Of a DNA stretch of 64,000 bases, positions 1-11,375 are shown in pieces. The notes below the pieces were generated by a model. The model saw only the letters and a program-made list of their open reading frames with translations, did not search any database and was not told where the DNA came from. The position numbers and the translations under genes were made by a program. The DNA comes from Lota lota (taxonomy: Eukaryota > Chordata > Actinopteri > Gadiformes > Lotidae): positions 1,932,501-1,996,500 of the forward strand of contig JACYXH010000438.1 of NCBI GenBank assembly GCA_026745465.1, given 5' to 3'. Each line of letters starts with the position of its first letter. Positions within the stretch are counted from its first letter, which is position 1.

Positions 1-717
<717 letters not shown>

Positions 718-893
718 ACACAGGAAAGATGGATTTCTGCGCTGCTGTCGTCACGAGGACAGGCTAGCCCCGCCCCCCCACAACACCATGGACCAATCAC
801 AATCAAGGATCCCAGAAACCGCGTCTATGCCTCTGTGTTCAGTAAAGAGCTCTGGGTGTACCACAACAAGGAGGTACACAACTATACTACACA

Positions 894-950
894 CTGTGCT
901 ATACTACACACTGTGCTATACTACACACTGTACTATAACACTACACTACT
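894..950. repeat. short tandem repeat, 'actacacactgtgctat' type
   Basis: About three imperfect copies of a 17-bp unit lie immediately before a dispersed repeat copy. Confidence 0.7.
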
Positions 951-2310
951 CTCCCATTCAAACGAATAGGAGAAATGGACACATGCTCCAAGTCAATTAC
1001 AGCTCAGAGAAAAGACATAGAAACCTGGTGTCTTTTGTATATGAAAGAAGGGTTATAGAACAATTACCAATATCAAAATTATGAATGTAGCTTAAAAGGA
1101 AGTGACCAAACGGGCACCATCCAACTCTCCCATTCAAACAAATAGGAGAAATGGAGACATGCTCCAAGGTCAAATCAGCTGATTAAAAATAGATAGAAAG
1201 CTGGGGTCTTTTGTATATGAAAGAGGGCCTAAAACCACATACTAGACCATTCATTTGATCCATCTAGCCCAAAGGGAAGTCATTCAGACGGCCACGTCAG
1301 AGGTCGTCACGGGCCTGTACAAAATAACCCTGTAAAAGGCTGTATAATGACTATGCAAAAAGCTACAACCCTGTGGTCTTTCCCATAGTTAAGAGGACCC
1401 CCACCACATGTGAGATTATGAATTAGAAGAATGTAGGTCAACAGCAAGTCACTCACCCGAGCACGTGTACATTTGTCACATTGAAAAGAATGGGATTTAA
1501 ATATTGTTCATAAAACATCAGAGGAAATACAAATCCCCTCGGGCCTGATGTCGGTCGACCCGGGGGGGGCCAAGGATGACTGTCTCAAAAAATAAAGCAT
1601 CTAGGCCCAAAGGGGGCTGCGCACCAGTCCTGCGACCTCTCCCCATGTTATCTGGCCTTTGCTGCGTCGGGGGTCAAAGGGCCGTCGTGCGGCCCCACGA
1701 GGTCGCAGAGGGCCGCTTTTCGGACACAGTATACCCGAGGGGTCCTAATATGAGCGTGCCAAGTATCTATTCGGTGCGACCTTCCGTTCTCCGGGTCGAC
1801 CCGTTTCACCTCCGAACCGGGCGAGTGGCACTCGGAAATGTCGTTTCAAAAAAGTGGAGAAATGAGGCCTTTTTCTTTTCTGTGATGTTTCAGAGACTGA
1901 CCTTCTCACAGATTGTTCCCTGGACCTAGGAGGACGTGGGCTACGAGTTTGGACCACCTCGGCCCCCCACAAAGGTCACCGCGGCTCGTGAAGCGCTCCA
2001 TTAAAGCGAATGGGAGAAAATGGCCAGGGGTCTTTGGTTCCCAGTGTCCAAACTAAAGGTGATTCAAACTTGTTCTTTTACCAGTGTCAACACATGCCCT
2101 GGGGCTAACCGGATCTCAACTTAGAGGTCCGTCCCTCAAAAGGGTCCCCGACCACGGCACTAATCGGTTTATATAAAATCATATCAAGTTATAGCCACAA
2201 CTCTAGTTAGGAATAAGGTAAGGACCTAGGGTCTTTTGTATATGAAAGAAGGGTTATACAACAATCACCAATATCAATCATTTGAATCTAGCTTAAAAGG
2301 AAGAACAATT
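951..2310. repeat. dispersed repeat family, at least three partial copies
   Basis: The string 'gtcttttgtatatgaaag' recurs near 1030, 1206 and 2231, each time followed by a related tail ('aatatcaa...tagcttaaaagg'). Two of the copies are preceded by 'ctctcccattcaaac' (952 and 1127). A related 'aatgggagaaa' block lies near 2008. This looks like interspersed repeat material, possibly a non-autonomous transposon. No coding capacity, terminal repeat or target duplication could be defined, so the class is left open. Confidence 0.5.
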
Positions 2311-2863
2311 TTAACATTGACATTGCTGATAATTGACTAATAACTGTAATGTGCGCCCATCTCCACCTGGTGAAATGTAAAAACCATATATGAAAATACA
2401 TTCATCAGAATGGAAAAAAATGAATAGCACCTACCTGATTCGGTTCCTCGGGCTCGGCTGTTGGTGCATCTTTCAGCAACCTGAAACTCACCCAAAAAAA
2501 CAATAGACTGCTGAGGGGGGCTAGGAATGTTGTTGCCCGTGCACTTTGGGTCTCCTTGACCCAACCCAACCCCAAACCTAACCTAGCCAGCACCTCCATT
2601 CCACATTTTAGTCCCCCTCGGCATATTTATTAAAAAAGAGAGAATTTTATTAAACCGATAAAAGGAAAAAACTGTTTTATATGGACATGTTTTTATAGGT
2701 TTTCTCTTTTTAAACCCTCTCTTTGGAAGTTTTAACCAACATATGACACGGGGGCTTGGTAAGCAGTTGGGTGAAACCAACAGGGACCAGCTGCTGCCAA
2801 GCCCTCACCATGCTACTTCCTCTTTAAGAGAGGGAGAGGCAAACCTGCCTCAGTCTGGGTTCA

Positions 2864-2894
2864 GACAGCAGGGAGAGAGTATCTCCCTGCTGTC
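2864..2894 (+). other. perfect 13-bp-stem hairpin
   Basis: Inverted arms gacagcagggaga and tctccctgctgtc are separated by a 5-nt loop. The hairpin is found again at 4510-4540 and, with a 12-bp stem and a different 7-nt loop, at 6432-6462. A conserved stem with a variable loop suggests that the folded structure matters. Confidence 0.75.
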
Positions 2895-2984
2895 CTGTGT
2901 TTTGGGAAACTGTTGTTTTAGGAGTTGTTTTTTACTGTTTGTTTTAGCCTTTTAGCTTAGCCACCCCATTCCCCCTTCCCTAGC

Positions 2985-3010
2985 CTGAAGAAGGATAACC
3001 AGATCCGAAA
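2985..3010 (+). ncRNA. hammerhead-ribozyme-like core motif
   Basis: CTGAAGA is followed by a GGAT/ATCC 4-bp stem with a 6-nt loop, then GAAA. This matches the hammerhead pattern CUGANGA, stem II, GAAA. Stem III and the cleavage site could not be assigned confidently: a palindromic tgtcgcgaca follows, but no clear U-H cleavage dinucleotide closes it. Hammerhead motifs are known in Penelope-like elements. Activity of this one is inference. Confidence 0.4.
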
Positions 3011-3344
3011 CTGTCGCGACACAGGGCTTTTTAGCATAGGTCTTTTAGCATTTTAGCCTTTTAGCTCCTTTTAGCCTCTTAGCCTTTTGTCTTTAGCATT
3101 TAGCTCGTTTTTAGCGATGTAGCAAGTTTTTTTATTTCCTTAATTTTTTGTCACAGCAGGTTGTCTTTTAGCATTTCATTTTAGCATTGTTGCTTTTAGC
3201 AAACAACCCCTTCCCTCCCCCCCATCTTAGTTTATGGGATTTTATAAATATATCCCTTCCCATAAAGGCCAGGGTCTTTGTATCCCTGTTCACGGTCCCC
3301 ATCTATCCCTACCCCACCATCCTTACCTTAACCCCTTCCTCCAC

Positions 3345-4065
3345 CTCGTCCTGGTCCTCTGCTGGCTGTAAAAGGCTAATCCGCCGCAGACCGGCAGTGG
3401 TCAGGAAAAGGCCCCCCTCCTAGTGGCACCTTCCTAGTCATCTCCTGGACCCAGGATCTCTACCTAGGCCTTGGGAGTCCAGGGTTGATTTCCCCTACTC
3501 TCCCCACCCTAAACCTTTCCCAGTTTTCCTTACCCACCATCCCGTACCCCACCTAACCTTTACCCCTCCATGTACCTTGTCCTGGTTTCCCTGCCAGGCT
3601 GTAAACGGCTAACCCGCCCCAGACCTGGCAGAGGACAAGGGCCCCCTCCCTGTGGCATCCTCCCCGTGGCACCTTCCCTGTCTCTTCCTGGCCCCCGGGC
3701 CTTTTGCACAGGTCTTGGGGGTCCAGGACGGACTTTCCCTACTTCCCTTACCCTAACCCTAACCCTAACCATCCCTCCCCATGCCTAACCTTAACCTCCC
3801 CCACCCCATTCGGATTCCCCTCCTCAGCCTTTATGCTAACCAGCTTCGGTTGGGGAGAGGGATGATGATGGGCCCTCCTTTCCTTCCTTTAACTTACCTT
3901 CCCCTCCTGATCACCTCCCTATCTCCCTCGGCCCCCACTCCTCAGCTTTTTAATGCTAACCCGCTCTAGTTGAGTTGGGGGTCGGGGTTGATGCCCCTAT
4001 CCCGCCCCTACCCTATCATGGTTGTTTTTAGTATAGTATTTTATTTTTTATTCATTTATTTTATA
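3345..4065 (+). repeat. duplicated pyrimidine-rich block with a telomere-like run
   Basis: Two diverged copies of a roughly 230-bp segment lie in direct order. Each carries 'ctgtaaa.ggctaa.ccgcc' (near 3366 and 3599), followed by 'ggcaccttcc' and 'ggg(a)gtccagg'. A short (CCCTAA)n telomere-like run lies near 3750-3772. No coding potential is recognised. Confidence 0.55.
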
Positions 4066-4922
4066 GCACTCACCTGATTCGGTTCCTCGGGCTCGGCTGT
4101 TGGTGCATCTTTCAGCAACCTGAAACTCACCCAAAAAAACAATAGACTGCTGAGGGGGGCTAGGAATGTTGTTGCCCGTGCACTTTGGGTCTCCTTGACC
4201 CAACCCAACCCCAAACCTAACCTAGCCAGCGCCTCCATTCCACATTTTAGTCCCCCTCAGCATATTTATTAAAAAAGAGAGAGTTTTACTAACCGAAAAA
4301 GGAAAAAAACTGTTTATATATTTTATATAGACATGTTTTTATAGGTTTTGTCTTTTTTAACCCTCTCTTTGGAAGTTTTAATCAACATATGACACGGGGG
4401 CTTGGTAAGCAGTTGGGTGAAACCAACAGGGACCAGCTGCTGCCAAGCCCTCACCATGCTACTTCCTCTTTAAGAGAGGGAGAGGCAAACCTGCCTCAGT
4501 CTGGGTTCAGACAGCAGGGAGAGAGTATCTCCCTGCTGTCCTGTGTTTTGGGAAACTGTTGTTTGGGAGTTGTTTTTACTGTTTGGTTTAGCTTAGCCAC
4601 CCCATTCCCCCTTCCTTAGCCCTAGCCTGAAGGATAACCACATCCGAAACTGTCGCGACACAGGGCTTTTTAGCATAGGTCTGTTAGCATCTCCTTTTAG
4701 CATTAGCTCCTTTAGCGGTTTTAGCCATGTTTGTTTTTAGACAGCAACAACCCCTCCCTCCCCCCCTTTAGTTTATGGGTTTCCTTTTTTAGTAGGGATA
4801 TCTCAACATTTTAAACCCCTACTCCCTTTCCCATAAAGGCCAGGGTCTTGAAACCCTTTCACTGACCCCCCCAGCTATCCTTACCCCAACCACCTTACCT
4901 TTACCCCTTCCTCCACCTCGTC
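4066..4922 (+). mobile_element. Penelope-like element terminal block, copy B
   Basis: This is a second copy of the 2429-3345 block with the same hairpin (4510-4540). In its hammerhead-like motif (about 4626-4650) the core is shortened, with the CTGAAGAAGG of copy A reduced to CTGAAGG, while the GGAT/ATCC stem and GAAA remain. Homology to copy A stops at about 4922, just before a TATA-box promoter, so the copy is truncated at that junction. Confidence 0.5.
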
Positions 4923-4942
4923 ACACACACACCCTATGTGCG

Positions 4943-4949
4943 TATAAAA
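4943..4949 (+). promoter_or_regulatory. TATA box of the small zinc-finger-like gene
   Basis: A consensus TATAAAA lies about 100 bp upstream of an ATG that sits directly on a consensus 5' splice site (ATG|gtaagt at 5042-5050). The spacing predicts transcription starting near 4972-4978. This is a canonical core promoter just downstream of the truncated copy B repeat. Confidence 0.6.
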
Positions 4950-5041
4950 GCTTCGAGCACAAGTTTCCCATTTCTTTCAACAACATTCGTCCGACTAGTT
5001 TGCAAACAGCGTACGAAGAAAAACCTTTCATCTTCTTTAAG

Positions 5042-5880
5042 ATGGTAAGTGCTTATTGAAGTGTGTTACATTTGAATTCATATATATATATGAATTAAGA
5101 TAGAAGGAAGGCATAACAGGTTAATAGCATTTTCAGTACAGCTTGTTACGGATTTATAAATCGTTTTTTAATTTAATGTCATAATTCACGTCTCTTCTCA
5201 GTCTTCCAAATCTGGCGACTATCGCGAGTGCCCCATTTGTGGAAAACACCGTTCCCACATTAGCCAGCACCTGACGGCTGTGGAGAAGGTGAACAACGCG
5301 GAGGAGAAAGCCCTTCTTCTCTGCTGGGGCAGTGGACGGTGATTGAGACATTTGAACATGTTGGACACATGTAAACATGACGTGAGAGACATGTAAACAT
5401 CGCGTGAGCAACATTTAAACTTGACGTGCGCGGCGTTGAAACACACGTCAGTTGTTTAACGGTCGCTGAGTTCAAATATGATTGTTGAGCATCGGGTGTT
5501 TGTCGGTTGCAAAATAGGTTTTGAAAACGAGTCTATGGGTAGTGGCTAGGTGGAGTGACATATATAAATCGTGTGTGTGCTACCGACAAAAGCTAAATAT
5601 GAACATGCATAATAAAGATATTTTTCACGTTATGCTATGTACTCAAGTGATGTGCCATATGAAAGCTTAAAGTCCAGAAGCCAAACATATAAGCCCAATC
5701 ACTCCGTCAGCTAATGTGTATTAACCAAATGTTTTAGAATAACGTCAATAACACTTTGTGATGACGCACACAATTACATGACTTTTACATTGACTAAATT
5801 AAATCATTTCAAACTTTAACACAATCGCTCAGTTATTCTATGTTTTTTTTCTCCAATGTATGAACATTTAAATTGTAGAG

Positions 5881-5911
<31 letters not shown>

Positions 5912-6120
5912 TTTAACTCTTCCACTTCATTAGTTTACAACTATTTGATATTTATTTCAATAGTGTGCATGTTTACTCCTAATACATCCCTAGCCAAGGC
6001 CATTTTCAAACGCTGTTCATGTTTTTAGTATTTCAGGAAAGCTGAATTGTGCAATATGTGACAAGACGGGCTTCTCCCGCCTGGACAAGCACTTGGTGGA
6101 CTTCCACGGCGATGTAAACA
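5042..6120 (+). pseudogene. small zinc-finger-like multi-exon gene, probably frameshifted
   Basis: Exon 1 ends with the start codon itself (5042-5044, donor gtaagt). Exon 2 (5202-5338) encodes a Cys-x2-Cys...His-x3-His-like module (CPICGKHRSHISQHL) followed by an acidic/basic helix. After a 698-bp intron with a (GT)n run at 5881-5908, exon 3 (from 6037, acceptor tttcag) encodes a second Cys/His module (CAICDKTGFSRLDKHLVDFH). The phases do not fit: exon 2 leaves two bases, but the zinc-finger frame of exon 3 needs one. The predicted splice therefore shifts frame and meets a stop within eight codons. Either an indel has broken the gene or a different junction is used. The paired C2H2-like modules resemble uncharacterised multi-copy fish proteins. 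The function is unknown. Confidence 0.45.
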
Positions 6121-7120
6121 GGCCAAGCACGCAGTGGCCAAGGAGGGTCAAATGAGGCGTGGTGGTCCAGTAGGCTCGCCTTGTCCCCGGTCATGGGACT
6201 TACGGTCTTGGAGGGGGCTCCATGCTTTTCAAAACATTGCATTCCTCTGGCATGGTAGAGAAAGGTGTAGTGTGGGGTTAGGGAACCTAAAGCCCCGTCG
6301 CCACATTTCAGACATTTTGTCCTTCTTCAGGCTAGGGCTAGGAGGAAGAGAAAAACCAAAAATAAAACCCAAAACTAGGAGCGGGGAAGGGGAACAACTG
6401 ATAATGAACACAAAACAAAATCACCAGAGAGGACAGCAGGGAGATGTTGACTCCCTGCTGTCTGAGCACAAATGAGTGTGAAGGTAGGTGAACTCCCTTT
6501 ATGAGGAGGTGAGTGATTGCTGATGAGCTGCAGCTGGTTCCTGATGGAAACACGGATAGTTCCTTTTGCAAGGGCACGAATAAGGTAAGTGAGATAGGAT
6601 ATTTAGGATTTTATGTGTAAATATAAACCTAAGAAAATTAATTTGTATTAGTATGTTTTTAACCATAGTTTGGTTTTGTTTCTATTCTGTTTTTGCTCCA
6701 TTTATAGGGAGAAGACAGTCCCAGTATAGGGTAATGTGAGGCTTCTCCCCAGGTCCAGGTAAGTGTTTGTGTTTTGCACGTGTTTTGGGAGTTGGATGTC
6801 CCGGACTCATGGTAAGTGTGATTTTCCTTTTTCCAGGAATGTTTTGGATAGCTAAGTGTTTTTGATCCTGTATATTTTAGGGGTGCTTTTTATATTATCC
6901 CTTTTCCCTTTCAATTAGTGAGTTTCTCATTTTCCTGGTAGATGTTAATTTGTGTTTGTTTCTCTTTTTCAGATTCTGGTCCCAGGTAAGTATTGTTGTT
7001 CATAGTACCTGTTTTCAGGTCTGTTTTCCTTTTTCAGATTCGTCTGGGGCTGAGGGCTAGCTCTAACTAGGGGTTGAGGATCGGTCGGTGTAGAGGAACG
7101 AGGTGCCTTGTCGTTAAGGC

Positions 7121-7444
7121 CTAAGGGGCCAAAGAGGAGAGCTTAGCCATCCATCTCCTCTCTGCTGCTCTCCTCTGACCTATAGACCAATTGTTGTTGG
7201 TCTCCAGGCCAAAGAGAGACAGGTTGGAGATCTGGAGTTGGGTGAAATGGACGTACAATAGCTTTTTCTTAGTCCCCTTCTTGATGTGGTATATATGCTG
7301 GTATAGCCTCTGCTTAATGGTGGCACCTGTTTCTCCCACATAGATGGCGCTACAGTGTTGGCAGCGGATGGCATAAACTACATTCGTGGAGTGAGAAGGT
7401 CTGCAGGATGGGGGCGCCAGTACCAACTCTGCAACCGGACACAT
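7121..7444 (-). pseudogene. GIY-YIG endonuclease domain of the Penelope-like element
   Basis: This is the C-terminal endonuclease that in Penelope-like elements nicks the target DNA to prime reverse transcription. It has a Cys-x2-Cys (IRCQHCSAIYVGET) preceded by VVYA, the IKQRL helix with its arginine, and a closing WSIGQRRAAERRWM typical of the family. It is open for 107 codons but separated by a frame change from the upstream connector, so it is not expressed as part of a full-length protein. Confidence 0.85.
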
Positions 7445-8045
7445 ACTTCAGGTGAGTAAAGTAGGGGTCCTGGGTCGTACGTGCTGCCTTGTTAAGTGCC
7501 GTGTGCACCAACATGTCTTTAAGTTTTTGTTTCGGCGGTAGGCCATAATGACCTTGAATGGTGCAAGTGAGGGGATTTGAAGTTGGGTGGAGCTAAATCT
7601 CTGTTTGATCGCTTTGTTAAAGGGGCCTAATTGACGTGAAAACATGGTAATGAATGGGATTAATTTGTGCTCCGTAGTGTTCCTGTTTAGGGGTGCCTGA
7701 CCTGAGGTGAAGAGGATGGCGACTTCCTGTTTAATAGTGCGGAGAAAGCGTCTAGAGTACCCGCGTGGTCTGAGGGCCCCAAACAGGATTTTGGTGGCCT
7801 CCTCCACATGATGGGGGAGCGGATGAGTTGTGATTTGATGATGGAGCTGAAAGTATGTTTAGGATGATAACTGCTATTAGATAATAAAGAATGCCTGTCG
7901 GTGTCTTTAAAGTCAACCTTGGTGGCTAGTGTTTTCTGTCCCTCCACCGCATCTGTGAAGAAGACCACCGTGTCCAGGAATGGGACCTGCTGGAGATGGA
8001 GAGTGTGCGACAGTTTAATACGCGGATGACGTGAGTTATGGATGT

Positions 8046-8582
8046 TTAAAAACTAATTGAACGCCGCCTCTGATTGGTCCCAAAGACCAAATATGTCATC
8101 CAGGTAGCGGTAGTACAACAGGGGATGCGATGTACATTTAAGAAGAGCTGACTGCTCCCAGTCAGCCAAATAAATGTCTGCATAAGCTGGAGAATACTTT
8201 CTCCCCATTGCACAGCCACATGTGTGCAAGAACGAGGCGTCATCAAACAGAAAATCATTCGCGTAAGGGGGATTTCAAGGAACTTTAAGATGAAATCATC
8301 AGGCCGGGAGTGGTCGTGTGACGCACACAGAGCTCTTCTAACCGCCTCTAGGCCGAGGGGAGTCGCTATGTTTGTGTATAATGAGTCTACATCAATGGAA
8401 AATATGAAGGTGTTCTCAGGGACAGTCAGGTGTTTTAATTCATTAACGAAGGTGTAGGTATCCTTAATGTATCTCGGGTGGATGTGAGATAACGGATTAA
8501 TGTAGTGATCAATAAATTCAACCAGTCGATAGGGTTCTGATCCGCAATCGCTCACAATGGGGCGACCCGGATGAACTATCAA
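8046..8582 (-). pseudogene. reverse transcriptase fragment of the Penelope-like element
   Basis: The fragment covers the RT fingers and palm: GRPIVSDCGS, then FSIDVDSLYTNI (motif A) and CAVQWGES-like sequence (motif B region). A frameshift follows, after which the catalytic YLDD appears in another frame at 8106-8095. Family assignment rests on the DSLYTNI and YLDD signatures plus the adjacent GIY-YIG domain. Confidence 0.85.
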
Positions 8583-8594
8583 TGGGACGGTCCA

Positions 8595-9165
8595 ACTCTC
8601 TGGGGTTAGGGTTAGGTTAGGTTAGGGTCTTCCTCTGTCTCTCTGACCAGCACGCCTTCATCTCCAGCCCTGTGATGAGTAGTGATGTGACCGGGTGTAT
8701 TTGGGTTAGGTTAGGTTAGGTTAGGTTAGGGCCTTCCTCTGTCTGTCTGACCAGCACACCATCTCCAGCCCAGGGATGAATAATGAGGTGACCGGGTGTA
8801 TTTGGGTTAGGTTAGGTTAGGTTAGGTTAGGTTAGGGTCTTCCTCTGTCTCTCTGACCAGCACGCCTTCATCTCCAGCCCTGTGATGAGTAGTGATGTGA
8901 CCGGGTGTATTTGGGTTAGGTTAGGTTAGGGCCTTCCTCTGTCTGTCTGACCAGCACGCCTTCATCTCCAGCCCCGTGATGAATAGTGATGTGACCGGGT
9001 GTATTTGGGTTAGGTTAGGGCCTTCCTCTGTCTGTCTGACCAGCACACCTTCATCTCCAGCCCAGGGATGAATAATGAGGTGACCAGGTGTATTTGGGTT
9101 AGGTTAGGTTAGGTTAGGTTAGGTTAGGTTACGTTAGGTTAGGTTAGGGCCTTCCTCTGTCTGTC
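8595..9165. repeat. tandem array of endonuclease 3' end plus (TTAGG)n
   Basis: Five to six units each carry about 95 bp matching the 3' part of a GIY-YIG coding sequence ('ctgaccagcacgccttcatc...gaccgggtgtatttgg'), joined to a variable run of ggtta pentamers. The last unit passes smoothly into the longer endonuclease fragment at 9139-9417, showing where the coding part came from. Unit lengths differ mainly in the number of pentamers. Confidence 0.9.
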
Positions 9166-9417
9166 TGACCAGCACACCTTCATCTCCAGCTCAGGGATGA
9201 ATAATGAGGTGACCGGGTGTATTTGGAAGTGTTGGACGAGTTGGGTGTTGGGTGTGCCTATGTGTATTGTATATAAATGGTGTTTGAGTCTGGTGAGTAT
9301 GGTGTGTTTTGATTCACCAACACATATGATGTGGCATTCAGAACATTTTATGGTGTAAATTATATTTTTTGTTGTGTACAGTGATGTTTTGTGGAATAGG
9401 GCTGGAGGTGGAGGCAT
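9139..9417 (-). pseudogene. second Penelope-like GIY-YIG endonuclease fragment
   Basis: On the minus strand the frame has NIIYTIKCSECHIICVGES, the TILTRLKHH helix and CWSDRQRKAL. The second motif reads IICVGES where family members have IIYVGE, so the conserved tyrosine is lost. It is a different subfamily from the 7121-7444 domain. Upstream RT sequence is not visible. Confidence 0.8.
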
Positions 9418-10770
9418 GCTGATTTAGGATTAGCTGGGTTAGGTTCTTTCGGTTAGCTGATATTATTTTGTGTGTGTGTGTGTGTCCCCCTCTACCTATA
9501 TGCGTAAACCTAACCAACATTTGCAAAGCACATCAATAGACATCTACAGGCTCCAAGGAGTCAAACAAAAACCTTTTCTGTTTTTTCAGAATCTTTCAAA
9601 ACTAAAGCCCACATCTTTCTTGGTTGTGGGCTTTGGTTATTATTTTTATCATTAACAGTAATAATTGTTCTATACCTGCTATATTCTGTTTCCTATTTTA
9701 CTACCATATATGACAAGTTTTAATGGCAGCAGACTTTCATCACTCACCTAACCAAAGTGGCCAACTCTAACCCCAGATCAAGAAAGAGTTAATGTTGGAA
9801 GTGTGGAATGATGGAAGGTCTATATACTATGTATATAATTACAGAACAATATATGGTTAGAGTGTATACGAAGTTAAGAAAACAGAGGGGAGAAAAGGAA
9901 CAGGGCAAGTTAATGTGTGAACTTCAATTAATGTGTGGGTATTCAAATAGTATAATAAGGTAAGGAGATTAAATAAATTAAATGAGAGGTTGTCTGCAGG
10001 GCATCGTGCTCTACAGTCTAAGGTATAACAGAGTTAAAAATATGTAGTTTTGGTAATAATTTATAATAATAATACAGTCGAGGACTATTAGTAAATTAGA
10101 GGCCTGTGCTCATCCGCTGGCACCACCAGATGGCGCCAGTGGTCTTTAAATCCATGACCTAACCACTCCATTACAAAACATACATCTACTTGTAAATCTT
10201 TCACCACTAATATCGCCATGGTTACTTGAAGAGCCTCTGTGACGAACATATTACAGAAATACAAGTAGTAGTTTAAAACAATGTAAACTTGTTCCTGTAC
10301 ACAGGAGCTTGGTATTTTGAATGGTAACCAAGGTAACCCCCTTCCGCACATTCATCTCAGTTCATCTTCAACATTCTTTTTAGTTGCTTCATGGAAATTT
10401 GCATTAATGAAATAACAGAGTACAATTAATAAGTGAATAAATGTAGGATGTATGTGCATCAAGACAGGTTGCATTTCATGAATACATTTATTTGAAATTG
10501 TCACCAAGGAGTGTGCTTTTTTCATTCCTAATTTACATGGTCAGTGAGTGTATGTTGATGACCATTTCTGACAGGGTATTACTATGTAGTATTTATTAGT
10601 AGATGGAAACAGGAGTATTTGTACTTTGAGATATATCTATATATATATAAAAAGAATCCATCCTTAATGGTAAATACACTGCATTAATCCATTCAAAGCG
10701 CTTCACATTATTGTAAAAAAAGAAAACACGCCAACGGCGGGGCCGTCAGGCAGGGCGACAACGCGCGCGT
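9418..10770. other. gene-free AT-rich stretch
   Basis: No gene is seen. The stretch holds a short (GT)n at 9468-9484, a CTCF-like motif at 10123-10137 and a small (TA)n near 10630. The minus-strand frame at 10088-10351 has no recognisable domain. Confidence 0.5.
10123..10137 (+). promoter_or_regulatory. CTCF-like core motif
   Basis: CCACCAGATGGCGCC matches the vertebrate CTCF core consensus (CCASYAGRKGGC). A second match in the same orientation lies at 11376. Occupancy is unknown. Confidence 0.4.
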
Positions 10771-10775
10771 CGGGA

Positions 10776-11190
10776 GCGGTCAGGGTCAGGGTCAGGGTCA
10801 GGGTCAGGGTCAGGGTTAGGGTCAGGGTCAGGGTCAGGGTCAGGGTTAGGGTCAGGGTCAGGGTCAGGGTCAGGGTCAGGGTTAGGGTTAGGGTTAGGGT
10901 CAGGGTCAGGGTCAGGGTCCGGGTCCGGGTTAGGGTTAGGGTCAGGGTCAGGGTCAGGGTCAGGGTCAGGGTTAGGGTCAGGGTCAGGGTCAGGGTCAGG
11001 GTCAGGGTCAGGGTCAGGGTTAGGGTCAGGGTTAGGGTCAGGGTCAGGGTCAGGGTCAGGGTTAGGGTCAGGGTCAGGGTCAGGGTTAGGGTCAGGGTCA
11101 GGGTTAGGGTCAGGGTCAGGGTCAGGGTCAGGGTTAGGGTCAGGGTCAGGGTCAGGGTTAGGGTCAGGGTCAGGGTCAGGGTCAGGGTTA
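10776..11190. repeat. degenerate telomere-like array (GGGTCA/GGGTTA)n
   Basis: A hexanucleotide array of about 415 bp mixes TCAGGG (majority) with canonical TTAGGG and a few TCCGGG units. It generates an Asp-Pro/Asn-Pro open frame on the minus strand that is not a gene. Confidence 0.97.
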
Positions 11191-11375
11191 GATGTCTTGC
11201 TCAGGGACACCTCGACACAGCTAGGATCAGAGCTGCTGCTGCTGCTCCTGTTCTATCCTTGCAGCAAAAAGTACTAAAATATGAAAAACAAAACAAAAAT
11301 CGAACTCCTTTAACCCTCATTTTGGGTTAACGTCATTAATACTAATATAATGCACACCAGTGATTTCCCCTGACG

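Larger units (their letters stand above)
2429..3345 (+). mobile_element. Penelope-like element terminal block, copy A
   Basis: This block is repeated almost exactly at 4066-4922. It contains a perfect 13-bp-stem hairpin (2864-2894) and, 91 bp further on, a CTGAAGA...GAAA motif (2985-3010) resembling the hammerhead ribozyme core described in Penelope-like elements. The same two landmarks, in the same order and at similar spacing, occur on the minus strand next to a bona fide Penelope-like ORF (6306-6462). That is why the block is assigned to this class. A tract rich in 'ttttagc' repeats follows the motif (3030-3200). No protein-coding capacity is convincing here. The class assignment is an inference from the shared landmarks. 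Confidence 0.5.
6290..8585 (-). mobile_element. Penelope-like retroelement, decayed
   Basis: Read on the minus strand, the order is reverse transcriptase (8582 to about 8046), thumb/connector (7968-7448), GIY-YIG endonuclease (7444-7121), then a 3' region with a conserved hairpin (6462-6432) and a hammerhead-like motif (6330-6306). The RT has DVDSLYTNI near 8400 and the catalytic YLDD at 8106-8095. The connector has the family-typical VIMAYRRNKNLK. The endonuclease has VVYAIRC followed by IYVGET and a downstream arginine. The domains lie in different frames, with a break between the RT palm and YLDD and others near 7690-7800 and 7450, so no intact polyprotein remains. The N-terminal part beyond 8585 is replaced by a telomere-like array. 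Confidence 0.85.

Noticed and set aside
3750-3772. TTAGGG runs taken as evidence of a chromosome end
   Set aside because: Runs are short, interspersed and on both sides of ordinary genes throughout the window.
5154-5475. Minus-strand frames of 71-86 codons over the zinc-finger exon
   Set aside because: They are shadows of the plus-strand exon 5202-5338, which has Cys/His modules and splice sites.
7180-7374. Second frame overlapping the GIY-YIG domain
   Set aside because: Out-of-frame shadow of the endonuclease frame at 7121-7444.
10746-11210. 154-codon Asp-Pro/Asn-Pro frame on the minus strand
   Set aside because: Direct translation of the TCAGGG/TTAGGG array.
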